Shown in pieces: positions 1-7,420 of a stretch of DNA of 40,275 nt. The notes below the pieces were generated by a model. The model was not told where the DNA came from. It saw only the letters and a list, made by a program, of their open reading frames with translations, and ran no database searches. This DNA is from SAR116 cluster bacterium AG-390-L20. GTDB taxonomy: Bacteria > Pseudomonadota > Alphaproteobacteria > Puniceispirillales > Marisalimonadaceae. The DNA lies in assembly GCA_003278095.1 (NCBI GenBank), contig QCHB01000015.1, positions 1-40,275 of the forward strand. Direction: 5' to 3'. The position numbers were made by a program, and so were the translations under genes. Positions within the stretch are counted from its first letter, which is position 1; each line of letters opens with the position of its first letter.

Positions 1-426
1 TCTGTCAGGATCAATACCTTGTATAACTAAATAATCTCTTACAGCAGTGGCTCTCTGCTCACCTAGGGCTAAGTTGTATTCACGTGTGCCTCTTTCATCA
101 CAATGACCTTCAACTATGAAATTCAAATCTGTATTTGCTCTTAGAAACCTTGATTGTGCATCAAGTAGTATTTTAGCACTAGAATCTAGTTTAGCTGAGT
201 CGTAATCAAATAAAACTCTATCACCAACAGCAATTAATTTATCTGATGCAGTTTGTTTGGCTTGAGCAAATAAACTTTTCTTTTTTTCAACTGAGCTTGA
301 AGTTGAGGAAGCAGTTGATCCGCTTGAAGACGATGCAGTACTGCCAGTAACTACTTTTTGAGATGCTGTTTCACAAGCTGAAAGTAGAGCCACAGCTCCT
401 ATTAAAGCAATAATTCTCTTATTCAT
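1..426 (-). CDS. pal: Peptidoglycan-associated lipoprotein Pal (3' end cut by window)
   Basis: I translated the minus strand myself; the frame stays open from the ATG at 426-424 to the window edge, giving 142 residues without the C-terminus. The N-terminus is a lipoprotein signal peptide with lipobox LSAC (residues 15-18, lipidated Cys18). A Ser/Thr-rich linker follows, then an OmpA-C peptidoglycan-binding domain from about residue 70 with the family motif EGHCDERGTREYN. Pal is anchored in the outer membrane, binds peptidoglycan and works with TolB/TolA in envelope constriction at division. The start overlaps the last 8 bases of the small gene upstream (AATGAATAA), so translation is probably coupled. 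Usually tolB comes just before pal; here an unrelated small gene does. The identity is secure. Confidence 0.93.
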   Translation of the reverse strand, partial: MNKRIIALIGAVALLSACETASQKVVTGSTASSSSGSTASSTSSSVEKKKSLFAQAKQTASDKLIAVGDRVLFDYDSAKLDSSAKILLDAQSRFLRANTDLNFIVEGHCDERGTREYNLALGEQRATAVRDYLVIQGIDPDR

Positions 427-685
427 TTGATTTTCCTGTAGTGTAACCTTTGTTTATAATTTTAGTAAATAATCTAGAAACTGAGTTTTTTGGCTGTTCA
501 CAATGTTTTGCTTGAGTAATAAATCTGTCATTAATTGCAAATTCGCTTAAATAAATTTCTTCAGAGTTTTCAGACTTAAGCTTATAATGCAATATTCCAT
601 TTAATAATTTTTTTCCAGTTACAGAATAAACTATATCTAGGTTGTCTTTTTTAAAAATTTTAGTATTTAATTCAATTTCGGCCAT
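419..685 (-). CDS. Hypothetical 88-residue protein upstream of pal
   Basis: This is a small cytoplasmic-looking protein with no signal peptide or membrane segment that I do not recognise. The start at 685 has an AGGG Shine-Dalgarno about 8 nt upstream on the minus strand. The stop overlaps the pal start codon, so the two are probably co-translated. The protein is mixed charged and hydrophobic, with alternating polar/hydrophobic stretches in the first 50 residues that suggest beta strands (a short PilZ-like or SH3-like barrel is possible, but no diagnostic motif is visible) and a basic C-terminus. Tight coupling to pal is the main argument that it is real. Function unknown. Confidence 0.6.
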   Translation of the reverse strand: MAEIELNTKIFKKDNLDIVYSVTGKKLLNGILHYKLKSENSEEIYLSEFAINDRFITQAKHCEQPKNSVSRLFTKIINKGYTTGKSNE

Positions 686-732
686 AGTTATACCCTTCGC
701 AAAAGAATTTTACAACACCATTTTTTTTACTA

Positions 733-745
733 GGGAGCGGCCACC
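733..745. other. GC-rich 13-bp island in AT-rich spacer
   Basis: GGGAGCGGCCACC is nearly all G/C inside a non-coding stretch (686-983) that is otherwise mostly A/T. It lies 48 bp upstream of the minus-strand start at 685. I cannot assign it to a promoter, terminator or RNA. It may be part of the control region of the pal-side genes. Confidence 0.3.
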
Positions 746-796
746 TAAAATAAAAATTAACAATAATTAGTTATAATTAAATGTCTACCTATATAT

Positions 797-811
797 TTCA
801 CGTTTCGTGAA
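797..811. promoter_or_regulatory. 15-bp palindrome, candidate operator
   Basis: TTCACGTTTCGTGAA has perfect 6-bp arms around a 3-bp centre, in the spacer between the divergent units at 685 (minus) and 984 (plus). Its size and position suit a dimeric winged-helix regulator. The adjacent winged-helix protein at 984 is an obvious but untested candidate for binding it. Confidence 0.45.
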
Positions 812-856
812 TACATATTGTTGATTTTTACAAAATTTTTTATTTTAAATGTGAAA

Positions 857-896
857 GTGAGCTCAGATTTTTTCCAACTAGCACGTCTGAGTTCAC
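857..896. promoter_or_regulatory. Long inverted repeat / potential RNA hairpin
   Basis: GTGAGCTCAGA (857-867) pairs with TCTGAGTTCAC (886-896) over 11 positions, with a single G-U wobble if transcribed rightwards, and an 18-nt loop. The outer flanks AAATGTGA (847-854) and TCACATTT (893-900) are also complementary and resemble CRP-type half sites. No U-run follows, so it is not a classical terminator. It lies 88-127 bp upstream of the TTG start at 984, so it could be a 5' leader structure or a pair of operator half sites. Confidence 0.4.
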
Positions 897-900
897 ATTT

Positions 901-936
901 CTTGAAAAGAATAATTAACTATAGCTATATTTCAAG
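901..936. repeat. Inverted repeat CTTGAAA/TTTCAAG with inner palindrome
   Basis: CTTGAAA (901-907) and TTTCAAG (930-936) are perfect complements 22 nt apart. The 8-bp palindrome ATAGCTAT (921-928) lies between them. This follows directly after the 857-896 hairpin, making the spacer before 984 unusually rich in dyad symmetry. No function assigned. Confidence 0.35.
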
Positions 937-983
937 TAATCTATTAAAATAATATAACCTAAGGCTAGTTGGGGGATTAGTAA

Positions 984-1463
984 TTGGGTTTAAAAGCAAG
1001 TGAATTTCTAAAAACTAATTTTTTATCCGTTTGGCATCATTTTCTACTATTTGAAATTGAAAGATCTAAAGCTGGTGTAAAAGCATGGGGTAATGCAAAT
1101 GGTTACTTAGTTTTTCAAGTGATTGCATGGCATCATGTTGTAATTTTAACAGCAAAGTCAAACTCAAAGTTCAGAGATGATGCTGTACAACTATGGTATA
1201 AATTCAGTAAAGCTGGGTTTGAAACTAATACCGTACTTACATACACTTTAATATCGGAATTAACTTCGTTAAGTATTGAAACTGTTAGACGACAAGTAAA
1301 AAAATTAGAGGATAATAATTGGGTTTCATATTCAAAAAAAAATGGTGTTATATTAAACCCGAGTAAAGAAAATAATGATTATTTAGCTAATATTTTTAAT
1401 GTGAAAGAAGTTCAAAATTTGGGATACTTCTTAGATTTATTAGACAAAAGAAGGTCTTATTAA
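984..1463 (+). CDS. Winged helix-turn-helix protein, probable transcriptional regulator
   Basis: A 159-residue protein starting with TTG, preceded by GGGGGA (971-976) at 7-nt spacing. The N-terminal ~95 residues are aromatic-rich and mostly helical, with no motif I recognise. Residues ~100-150 form a winged helix-turn-helix: a helix-turn-helix with SLSIETVRRQVKKLEDNNWV, where the R-R-Q-V-K-K-L stretch is the recognition helix, then a short wing. The fold resembles the DNA-binding part of MarR- or Crp-type regulators, but the usual MarR N-terminal helix pattern is not clear. It is followed after 21 bp by a dehydrogenase that also starts with TTG, so the two probably form an operon. The palindromes upstream may be autoregulatory sites. 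Regulator: fairly likely. Target and ligand: unknown. Confidence 0.65.
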   Translation: MGLKASEFLKTNFLSVWHHFLLFEIERSKAGVKAWGNANGYLVFQVIAWHHVVILTAKSNSKFRDDAVQLWYKFSKAGFETNTVLTYTLISELTSLSIETVRRQVKKLEDNNWVSYSKKNGVILNPSKENNDYLANIFNVKEVQNLGYFLDLLDKRRSY

Positions 1464-1484
1464 AGAGATTAAAAGGAAGAAAAT

Positions 1485-2243
1485 TTGGAAATTACAAATA
1501 AGGTTATAGTAGTGACTGGAGGAGCCGGAGGGATTGGGCTAGCTCTAGGAAAAAGTTTTTTAAAAGAAAATCCAAAAAAAATAGTTCTTGTAGATATAAA
1601 TTTTAAAGAATTTCATTTTAAAAATCAAAACGTAATTTGTAAGAAATGTGACGTAACTAATGAATTAAGCGTTCAAAATTTAATTGATGAAATAAACCTT
1701 GATTTTGGGTTAATTGATATTTTTTGTTCTAATGCAGGAATACTCTCTTTGGGGAGTGAACAAACATCAAATGAAGATTGGAGTAAAAACTGGAACTTAC
1801 ATGTTATGTCTCATGTTTTTGCAGCAAAGAAACTATTACCTGACATGTTAAAAAGAGGCAGTGGATATTTTGTTAATACTGCATCTGCTGCTGGGTTATT
1901 AAGTCATATTGATTCTATCACATATTCTACAACAAAACATGCGGCCATTGGTCTAGCCGAATGGCTGGCAATTACATATGGAAAACAGGGAATTGGTGTA
2001 TCAATTTTGTGTCCGCAGGCCGTTGAAACTGCAATGACAAGAGGACGAGAAAAAGAAGTTTCTGCTTTGGATGGTATGATGAAGCCTGAAGATGTAGCAA
2101 TAGATGTTATAAAAGCCATTAAAAATGAGGTTTTTTTGATATCTCCTCATGATGAGGTTATTGGTTATTTCCAAAACAAAGCCAATAACTATTCAAGGTG
2201 GATTGGCGGAATGCAAAAATTAAAAAATAGACTTAAATCTTAG
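1485..2243 (+). CDS. SDR-family oxidoreductase
   Basis: A 252-residue classical short-chain dehydrogenase with TTG start and AAGGAAG upstream. The dinucleotide site TGGAGGIG is at residues 11-18, and Asp37 at the end of beta-2 favours NAD(H). The NAG motif is at 83-85, and the catalytic set is Ser134, Tyr147 and Lys151 (YSTTK). Length is normal for the family. The substrate cannot be read from the sequence: SDRs of this type oxidise or reduce secondary alcohols and keto acids. The L-fuconate dehydratase pathway needs a 2-keto-3-deoxy-L-fuconate dehydrogenase of SDR type, but this gene is 2.7 kb away, in a separate unit, and pairs with the regulator at 984, so that link is only a possibility. 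Confidence 0.85.
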   Translation: MEITNKVIVVTGGAGGIGLALGKSFLKENPKKIVLVDINFKEFHFKNQNVICKKCDVTNELSVQNLIDEINLDFGLIDIFCSNAGILSLGSEQTSNEDWSKNWNLHVMSHVFAAKKLLPDMLKRGSGYFVNTASAAGLLSHIDSITYSTTKHAAIGLAEWLAITYGKQGIGVSILCPQAVETAMTRGREKEVSALDGMMKPEDVAIDVIKAIKNEVFLISPHDEVIGYFQNKANNYSRWIGGMQKLKNRLKS

Positions 2244-2246
2244 AAA

Positions 2247-3317
2247 TTAAATTGCATCAGCGATCGCTGAACCACAAATATGAGTATTTGCCTTACCTGC
2301 TAAATCAACAGTTCTGTACTCTTCTTTTTCTAAAACCTCTTCAATAGCGCTCACAATATTATCTGAAGCCTGCTTATGACCCAAATGCTCAAGCATCATT
2401 GCGCCGGCCCAAATTTGACCAATAGGATTTGCAATACCTTTACCTGCAATATCAGGAGCAGAACCATGAACAGGTTCAAATAATGAAGGAAACTTTTTTT
2501 CTGGATTAATATTTCCAGACGGAGCTATTCCTATTGTTCCAGTACAAGCGGGGCCTAAATCTGATAAAATATCTCCAAACAAATTTGAAGCTACTACTAC
2601 ATTGAATTTATCAGGATTAAGTACAAAATGAGCACAAAGAATATCGATATGATATTTATCCCATTTTACATCAGTATATTTTTTAGCCATTTCCTCAACT
2701 CTTTCGTCCCAGTAGGGCATGGTAATTGAAATCCCATTAGATTTCGTAGCTGATGTTAAATGCTTTTTATCTGAACTTTGGGCTAATTCAAACGCAAATT
2801 TTAGAACTCTATCTACACCAACTCTTGACATTACGGTTTCCTGCATAACAATTTCTCTGTCAGTGTCTGGAAACATTTTTCCACCTATTGAGGAATATTC
2901 TCCTTCAGTATTTTCTCTAATAATATAAAAATTTATATCTCCAGGATTCCTATTCGCTAATGGTGAAGGAACACCTGGCATTAATTTTACTGGTCTGAGA
3001 TTAATATATTGATCAAAATCTCTTCTAAATTTTAATAATGATCCCCAAAGAGATATATGATCAGGGATTTTATCTGGCCAGCCAACTGCCCCAAAAAATA
3101 GAGCATCATGAGATCCAATTTGAGTTTTCCAGTCATCTGGCATCATTTGACCATGCTTAGAAAAATACTCATATGAACTGAAATCAAAGTGGTCAAAGTG
3201 AAGATTAATACCATATTTATTTGATATCACTTCCAACACTTTTAATGCCTCTGGCATTATCTCAGTTCCTATTCCATCCCCTGGAATTACTGCAATATTA
3301 TATTTGTTTTTTGTCAT
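2247..3317 (-). CDS. ttuC: Tartrate dehydrogenase/decarboxylase-type (D-malate dehydrogenase) enzyme
   Basis: A 356-residue member of the isocitrate/isopropylmalate dehydrogenase superfamily. PGDGIG is at 12-17; the substrate arginines are R99, R108 and R134; Lys192 and the metal aspartates D249 and D253 (NLFGDILSDLG) are present; and HGSAPDIAGKGIANP forms the NAD-binding loop near 284-298. The stretch FFGAVGWPDKIPDHISLWG marks the TtuC/DmlA branch rather than leucine biosynthesis. Such enzymes oxidise D-malate or L-tartrate with NAD+ and Mn2+ and convert meso-tartrate to D-glycerate; specificity cannot be settled here. The stop is 3 bp from the stop of the convergent SDR. The NIPSNAP gene lies 9 bp upstream on the same strand, so they are probably co-transcribed. 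The glycerate kinase at 12881 would use the D-glycerate. Confidence 0.88.
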   Translation of the reverse strand: MTKNKYNIAVIPGDGIGTEIMPEALKVLEVISNKYGINLHFDHFDFSSYEYFSKHGQMMPDDWKTQIGSHDALFFGAVGWPDKIPDHISLWGSLLKFRRDFDQYINLRPVKLMPGVPSPLANRNPGDINFYIIRENTEGEYSSIGGKMFPDTDREIVMQETVMSRVGVDRVLKFAFELAQSSDKKHLTSATKSNGISITMPYWDERVEEMAKKYTDVKWDKYHIDILCAHFVLNPDKFNVVVASNLFGDILSDLGPACTGTIGIAPSGNINPEKKFPSLFEPVHGSAPDIAGKGIANPIGQIWAGAMMLEHLGHKQASDNIVSAIEEVLEKEEYRTVDLAGKANTHICGSAIADAI

Positions 3318-3326
3318 AATCTATTC

Positions 3327-3650
3327 CTAAATAGTTTGATATGGTGTCCATGGAGCAGCTGTCATTAGTTTATTTTCTTGAGTTAATACAAGTGGTCGAA
3401 ATTCAGTAGCAAATTTTATAAAATCTTTATCTTTATATATTATTTTCCATAACTCCCTTCTCGCATTATCGTCCTTAAATTGCCAAATATGGATAATTTG
3501 GTTTAAGGCACCAACATCACCGATATAATATCTTATTATATTTTTTTTATATTTTTGAAGAGCAGGCCATCCTAAATCTTGATAAACCTCTATAGCTTTT
3601 GATAATTTGCCAACATGCAAAGTGTAAGTTCTTAATTCAAAAATGTTCAA
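3327..3650 (-). CDS. NIPSNAP family protein
   Basis: The short N-terminus with FELRTYTLHVGK and the later IHIWQFKDDNARRELW segment identify a NIPSNAP dimeric alpha-beta barrel protein. An open frame extends to a TTG at 3662, but the excellent Shine-Dalgarno GGAGGA (3660-3655) then lies inside the coding region. The TTG at 3650-3648 sits 4-5 nt after it and gives MNIFELRTYT, the normal N-terminus of the family, so I prefer it (107 residues). NIPSNAP proteins often accompany catabolic dehydrogenases, but their biochemical role is unclear. It is the first gene of the minus unit with ttuC and is divergent from lldD. Confidence 0.85.
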   Translation of the reverse strand: MNIFELRTYTLHVGKLSKAIEVYQDLGWPALQKYKKNIIRYYIGDVGALNQIIHIWQFKDDNARRELWKIIYKDKDFIKFATEFRPLVLTQENKLMTAAPWTPYQTI

Positions 3651-3755
3651 TATATCCTCCAATAAGAAATTTTTGGCTTTTTAAATAACAAAGTCTCATT
3701 GAGTTTTCTCTATTATTATCTAATAATTACATATCAGAAAATATAAGGAAGTTTA

Positions 3756-4895
3756 ATGGATATTTTAGAAATCAAAGATTTAGAAACTTTAGCTCAAAAA
3801 AGAGTTCCAAAAATGTTTTTCGACTATGTAAATTCAGGTTCTTGGACTGAAACCACATATAATGAAAACATATCTGATTTTCAAAAAATTAAACTAAGAC
3901 AAAGAGTTGCAATTGACATGTCAAATAGAACTCTGGCAACTAAAATGGTTAATCAATCGGTGTCAATGCCTGTCGCGATAGCGCCAACTGGTCTTACTGG
4001 GATGCAAAGAGCAGATGGAGAAATACTAGCTGCCCAAGCAGCTGAAGAATTTGGTATTCCTTTTACTTTATCAACCATGAGTGTGTGTTCTATAGAAGCT
4101 GTAGCAGAAAAAACAAAAAAACCATTTTGGTTTCAATTGTATGTGATGAAAGATAAAAAATTCATGGCTCGTCTAATAGATAGAGCAAAAGAAGCTAAAT
4201 GTAGTGCCTTAGTTTTAACATTAGATTTGCAAATTTTAGGTCAAAGACACAAAGATGTGAGAAATGGACTGTCTACTCCTCCTAAATTAATTCCAAAACA
4301 CATTTATCAAGTTTTAACTAGACCTATGTGGTGTCTAAGAATGCTTACTACCAAAAACCATTTTTTTGGTAATATTGTAGGACATGTTCAAGGAATAAAA
4401 GATGTAAGATCTTTAGGTTCTTGGATAACTACTCAGTTTGATCAAAAGCTTGATTGGAAAGAAGTTGATTGGATTAGAAAGAGGTGGGGAGGTAAACTTA
4501 TTATTAAAGGAATTTTAGACTCTGAAGATGCACTTTTAGCAGCAAAAACCGGAGCTGACGCAATTATAGTTTCAAATCATGGAGGGAGGCAACTCGATGG
4601 CGCGTCTTCAACAATAAATATTTTACCAGAGGTAGTCGACAAAGTTGGCAAATTAGTCGAAGTCCATTTGGATGGAGGCATTAGATCTGGTCAAGATGTA
4701 ATAAAAGCGATGTGTCTAGGGGCAAAGGGTACGTATATTGGTAGAGCTTTTCTATATGGTTTAGGTGCTTTGGGTAAAGACGGTGTTACCAAAGCTTTAG
4801 ATATTATCAAAACAGAAGCAGACATGACTATGGCTCTATGTGGAAAACGAGATGTCCATCATTTAAATAGAGACAATATTTATACGCCTAAATAA
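3756..4895 (+). CDS. lldD: FMN-dependent alpha-hydroxy-acid dehydrogenase, L-lactate dehydrogenase type
   Basis: A 379-residue TIM-barrel flavoenzyme of the LldD/glycolate oxidase family. Active-site residues recognisable by pattern are Tyr24 (FFDYVNSG), Tyr129 (QLY), Arg164 (GQRHKD), Lys251 and the catalytic His275-Gly-Gly-Arg278 in SNHGGRQLDGA. DGGIRSG near residue 310 is the FMN phosphate loop. The enzyme oxidises L-2-hydroxy acids such as L-lactate to 2-oxo acids, passing electrons to the quinone pool. GGAAG lies 5 nt before the ATG. It precedes the L-fuconate dehydratase gene by 22 bp, so they are likely co-transcribed. L-lactate is an end product of the non-phosphorylating L-fucose pathway, which makes L-lactate the favoured substrate; glycolate or another hydroxy acid remains possible. 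Confidence 0.88.
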   Translation: MDILEIKDLETLAQKRVPKMFFDYVNSGSWTETTYNENISDFQKIKLRQRVAIDMSNRTLATKMVNQSVSMPVAIAPTGLTGMQRADGEILAAQAAEEFGIPFTLSTMSVCSIEAVAEKTKKPFWFQLYVMKDKKFMARLIDRAKEAKCSALVLTLDLQILGQRHKDVRNGLSTPPKLIPKHIYQVLTRPMWCLRMLTTKNHFFGNIVGHVQGIKDVRSLGSWITTQFDQKLDWKEVDWIRKRWGGKLIIKGILDSEDALLAAKTGADAIIVSNHGGRQLDGASSTINILPEVVDKVGKLVEVHLDGGIRSGQDVIKAMCLGAKGTYIGRAFLYGLGALGKDGVTKALDIIKTEADMTMALCGKRDVHHLNRDNIYTPK

Positions 4896-4917
4896 TCTAT
4901 ATAAGGCAAAAATTTAA

Positions 4918-6195
4918 ATGACAAAAATAATAAAATTAATAACTTATGATTTAAGGTTCCCTACTTCTGATAATCTTGATGGTTCTGATGCGATGAACCC
5001 AGATCCTGATTACTCTGCAGCATATGTAATTCTTGAAAGTGAAAATAAATTATTAAAAGGTCATTCTTTTGCTTTTACACTTGGTCGCGGCAACGACCTA
5101 TGTTGTGAAGCAATCCGAGCATTACAACATATTGTGCTAGGACTTGATATAGAATGGATAAGAGATAACCTTTCCTCTTTTTCAAGAATGATGACCTCTG
5201 ACTCACAATTAAGATGGGTTGGTCCAGAAAAGGGTATAATCCATATGGCTAGTGGTGCAATTATAAATGCTGTTTGGGATATTTTGGCAAAAATGAATAA
5301 TAAACCGCTTTGGAAACAAGTTTCAGATATGAGCCCAGAAGAAATATCTAGATCTATTGATTTCAGGCACATAACAGATTTTCTAAATCAAGATGAAGCT
5401 AATCATATTCTAAAGTCCCATCAACAATCAAAATCAAACAGAATCTCTATATTAAAAAAAGAAGGTTACCCATGTTATGTAACTTCTGCAGGCTGGCTTG
5501 GGTACAGTGACGAAAAGTTGAAAAGATTATGTGTTGATGCAAAGAAAAAAGGGTTTGAATATGTAAAATTAAAGGTGGGTAAAAATCTTAAAAATGATAT
5601 GAGGCGTCTAGAAATAGCAAGAAGCTCATTGGGTCCTGAGATTAAAATTATGATTGATGCAAATCAGGTTTGGGAAGTTGATGAAGCAATTAAATGGATT
5701 AAATCTCTTTCTGAATTTAATCCGTATTTCATAGAAGAACCAACAAGTCCAGACGATATTATAGGTCATAAAAAAATAAGAGAAGCTATTTATCCTATAA
5801 AAGTAGCTACAGGTGAAGCCGTTCAAAATAGAATTATATTTAAACAATTAATATCAGAGAAAGCTATTGATATAGTCCAAGTAGATGCCTGCAGAATGGG
5901 AGGTCTAAATGAAGTGTTAGCAGTACAATTAATGGCTGCAAAAAATAATCTTCCAGTTTGGCCTCACGCAGGTGGTGTAGGTTTATGTGAATATTCTCAA
6001 CATCTTGCAATGATTGATTATATATGCGTATCAGGTAGAAAAGACAAACAAGTCATAGAGTATGTAGATCATCTTCATGAACATTTTATCAATCCGTGTA
6101 TAATAAAAAATGCAGCATATATGCTCCCAGAAGAAAGTGGATTTTCAGTAGAAATGAAGCCTGAGACCTTAAAAAATAATTTATTTATTTCCTAG
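4918..6195 (+). CDS. fucD: L-fuconate dehydratase (enolase superfamily)
   Basis: A 425-residue enolase-superfamily protein. The N-terminal block DLRFPTSDNLDGSDAMNPD is characteristic of L-fuconate dehydratase and its human homologue ENOSF1. Catalytic residues are all present: Lys217 and Lys219 (KLK), Mg2+ ligands Asp247, Glu273/274 and Glu300, and the Asp323-His350 dyad (QVDACR, WPHAGG). From memory these lie one position before those of the Xanthomonas enzyme. It dehydrates L-fuconate to 2-keto-3-deoxy-L-fuconate in the cytoplasm. It follows lldD closely, and its last 11 bp overlap the end of the convergent esterase gene. No L-fucose dehydrogenase, lactonase or diketo-hydrolase gene is visible here. 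Identity is strong; physiological substrates may be broader. Confidence 0.9.
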   Translation: MTKIIKLITYDLRFPTSDNLDGSDAMNPDPDYSAAYVILESENKLLKGHSFAFTLGRGNDLCCEAIRALQHIVLGLDIEWIRDNLSSFSRMMTSDSQLRWVGPEKGIIHMASGAIINAVWDILAKMNNKPLWKQVSDMSPEEISRSIDFRHITDFLNQDEANHILKSHQQSKSNRISILKKEGYPCYVTSAGWLGYSDEKLKRLCVDAKKKGFEYVKLKVGKNLKNDMRRLEIARSSLGPEIKIMIDANQVWEVDEAIKWIKSLSEFNPYFIEEPTSPDDIIGHKKIREAIYPIKVATGEAVQNRIIFKQLISEKAIDIVQVDACRMGGLNEVLAVQLMAAKNNLPVWPHAGGVGLCEYSQHLAMIDYICVSGRKDKQVIEYVDHLHEHFINPCIIKNAAYMLPEESGFSVEMKPETLKNNLFIS

Positions 6196-7138
6196 AAAAC
6201 ATTTCTTTTGCAGCTTCACTCATTTCTTTTATGCATACTAAGCCGGTTGGTAATTGGACAGAATTACTTACAAAAGCATGCATCTGTCCTTCAAATAATC
6301 GATAATGGACTTCATTACCAAAAGATAAAAGTCTTCTTTTATATGCATCACCTTCATCAACCAGAGGATCCAGTCCTGCTCCAAAAATATATGTAGGGGG
6401 AAGGCCAGATAAGTCAGGGGTTAATAGTGGTGATGCTCTCCAATCTACCTGCTCTTCATAAGAATTTAAGTAATGGTCTGCAAAATATTTTATAGTTTTC
6501 TTATTTAAAATCATACCTTCAAGGTCTATATCCATTGATCTTCTACACATAGTCATATCTACCCATGGATAAACTAGAATTTGACCATGGACTTTTGGAA
6601 TTAATTTATCTCTGGACATAATAGTTCCAACAGCAGCTAAAGCCCCTCCAGCACTATCACCACACAAAATAACTTTATTTTGATCAATATTAAATTCATC
6701 TGCTCTACTTATAATCTCAGTTATAGCATCTATTGTATCTGTAATTGCTGCTGGAAATTTATGTTCGGGGGCTAGTTTGTAATCAACTGCTATTATAGTT
6801 GCATTTGTTTGTTTACATAAATGTCTGCAAACTAAATCATGACTTTCAAGGTCTCCCATCACAAAACCGCCACCATGAAAATAAATAATTAATGGTTGTT
6901 TTTGGTTTATAAGTGTATCTGAATTTTCGTTAAAATATTTTCTTACAGTTATAGATCCTAGAGAACCCTTAAGAGTAAAATCTTCTACATGGGAAATAAA
7001 TACACTAAGCTCTTCAGGAGTTTCTGCCATTTTAGCTCTTAAAGCTCTCAGCTCTTGAGGAGAAAAACTTTCCAAGGGAGGTGCGTTGTTTTTAATACGT
7101 TCATCAATTAAAGTTTGTGTATCTTTATCAATTTGCAT
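6185..7138 (-). CDS. Alpha/beta hydrolase, hormone-sensitive-lipase type esterase
   Basis: A 317-residue cytoplasmic hydrolase (no signal peptide). The oxyanion-hole motif HGGG is at residues 88-91 and the nucleophile elbow GDSAGG at 160-165 (Ser162). The charge relay is probably Asp257 (GAGLDPLVDEG) and His287 (GQMHAF). This arrangement defines bacterial family IV (HSL-like) esterases, which cleave short acyl esters; the natural substrate is unknown. It converges with fucD (11-bp overlap) and starts after a divergent spacer carrying the palindrome at 7172-7189. An ester-linked or lactone substrate in the neighbouring sugar-acid route is imaginable but not shown. Confidence 0.87.
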   Translation of the reverse strand: MQIDKDTQTLIDERIKNNAPPLESFSPQELRALRAKMAETPEELSVFISHVEDFTLKGSLGSITVRKYFNENSDTLINQKQPLIIYFHGGGFVMGDLESHDLVCRHLCKQTNATIIAVDYKLAPEHKFPAAITDTIDAITEIISRADEFNIDQNKVILCGDSAGGALAAVGTIMSRDKLIPKVHGQILVYPWVDMTMCRRSMDIDLEGMILNKKTIKYFADHYLNSYEEQVDWRASPLLTPDLSGLPPTYIFGAGLDPLVDEGDAYKRRLLSFGNEVHYRLFEGQMHAFVSNSVQLPTGLVCIKEMSEAAKEMFSRK

Positions 7139-7171
7139 GCCAAATTTTCTCCAATTATTCCCTGTATTTAT

Positions 7172-7189
7172 AACCTTAATTTTAAGGTT
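7172..7189. promoter_or_regulatory. 18-bp dyad upstream of esterase gene
   Basis: AACCTTAATTTTAAGGTT has perfect 8-bp arms around a central TT, 34-51 bp upstream of the esterase ATG at 7138. No gene ends into it that would need a terminator, and the spacing fits a repressor operator overlapping the promoter. Confidence 0.4.
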
Positions 7190-7291
7190 TTGAAAATGAT
7201 ATTTTAGCTAATTAATTAATCTTATTTTTTATAAATATTAAAATTATGTAATAAACTCAAATTTAATTAAAAGCTTTTAGTGGTAAAAATA

Positions 7292-7387
7292 ATGATCATT
7301 ATATTTTTAGTAATAATTTTTATAGCTTTAATAATTTTTCCATTATGGGTTTCAAGGAAAGCTGAAAATAAAGCTAAGAGAAAATAA
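7292..7387 (+). CDS. Putative 31-residue single-pass membrane microprotein
   Basis: Reading from ATG 7292, the frame gives a run of about 19 hydrophobic residues (MIIIFLVIIFIALIIFPLW) followed by a basic tail (VSRKAENKAKRK) and TAA at 7385-7387. An in-frame GTG at 7280 would add four residues. The design is one membrane helix with a lysine/arginine-rich cytoplasmic tail, typical of small regulatory or accessory membrane proteins. Codons are AT-rich like the neighbours, and no strong Shine-Dalgarno is visible. It lies 33 bp before the putative metal exporter on the same strand and could be its accessory subunit. It may also be a chance ORF in AT-rich sequence; the non-random combination of helix and positive tail is the main argument for it. 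Confidence 0.4.
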   Translation: MIIIFLVIIFIALIIFPLWVSRKAENKAKRK

Positions 7388-7420
7388 ATTAGTCTTAGCT
7401 AACTTTATTAGATTATTGAC

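Noticed and set aside
5061..5372. 103-residue minus-strand open frame within fucD
   Set aside because: Antisense shadow of conserved enolase-superfamily residues, no own promoter or ribosome site.
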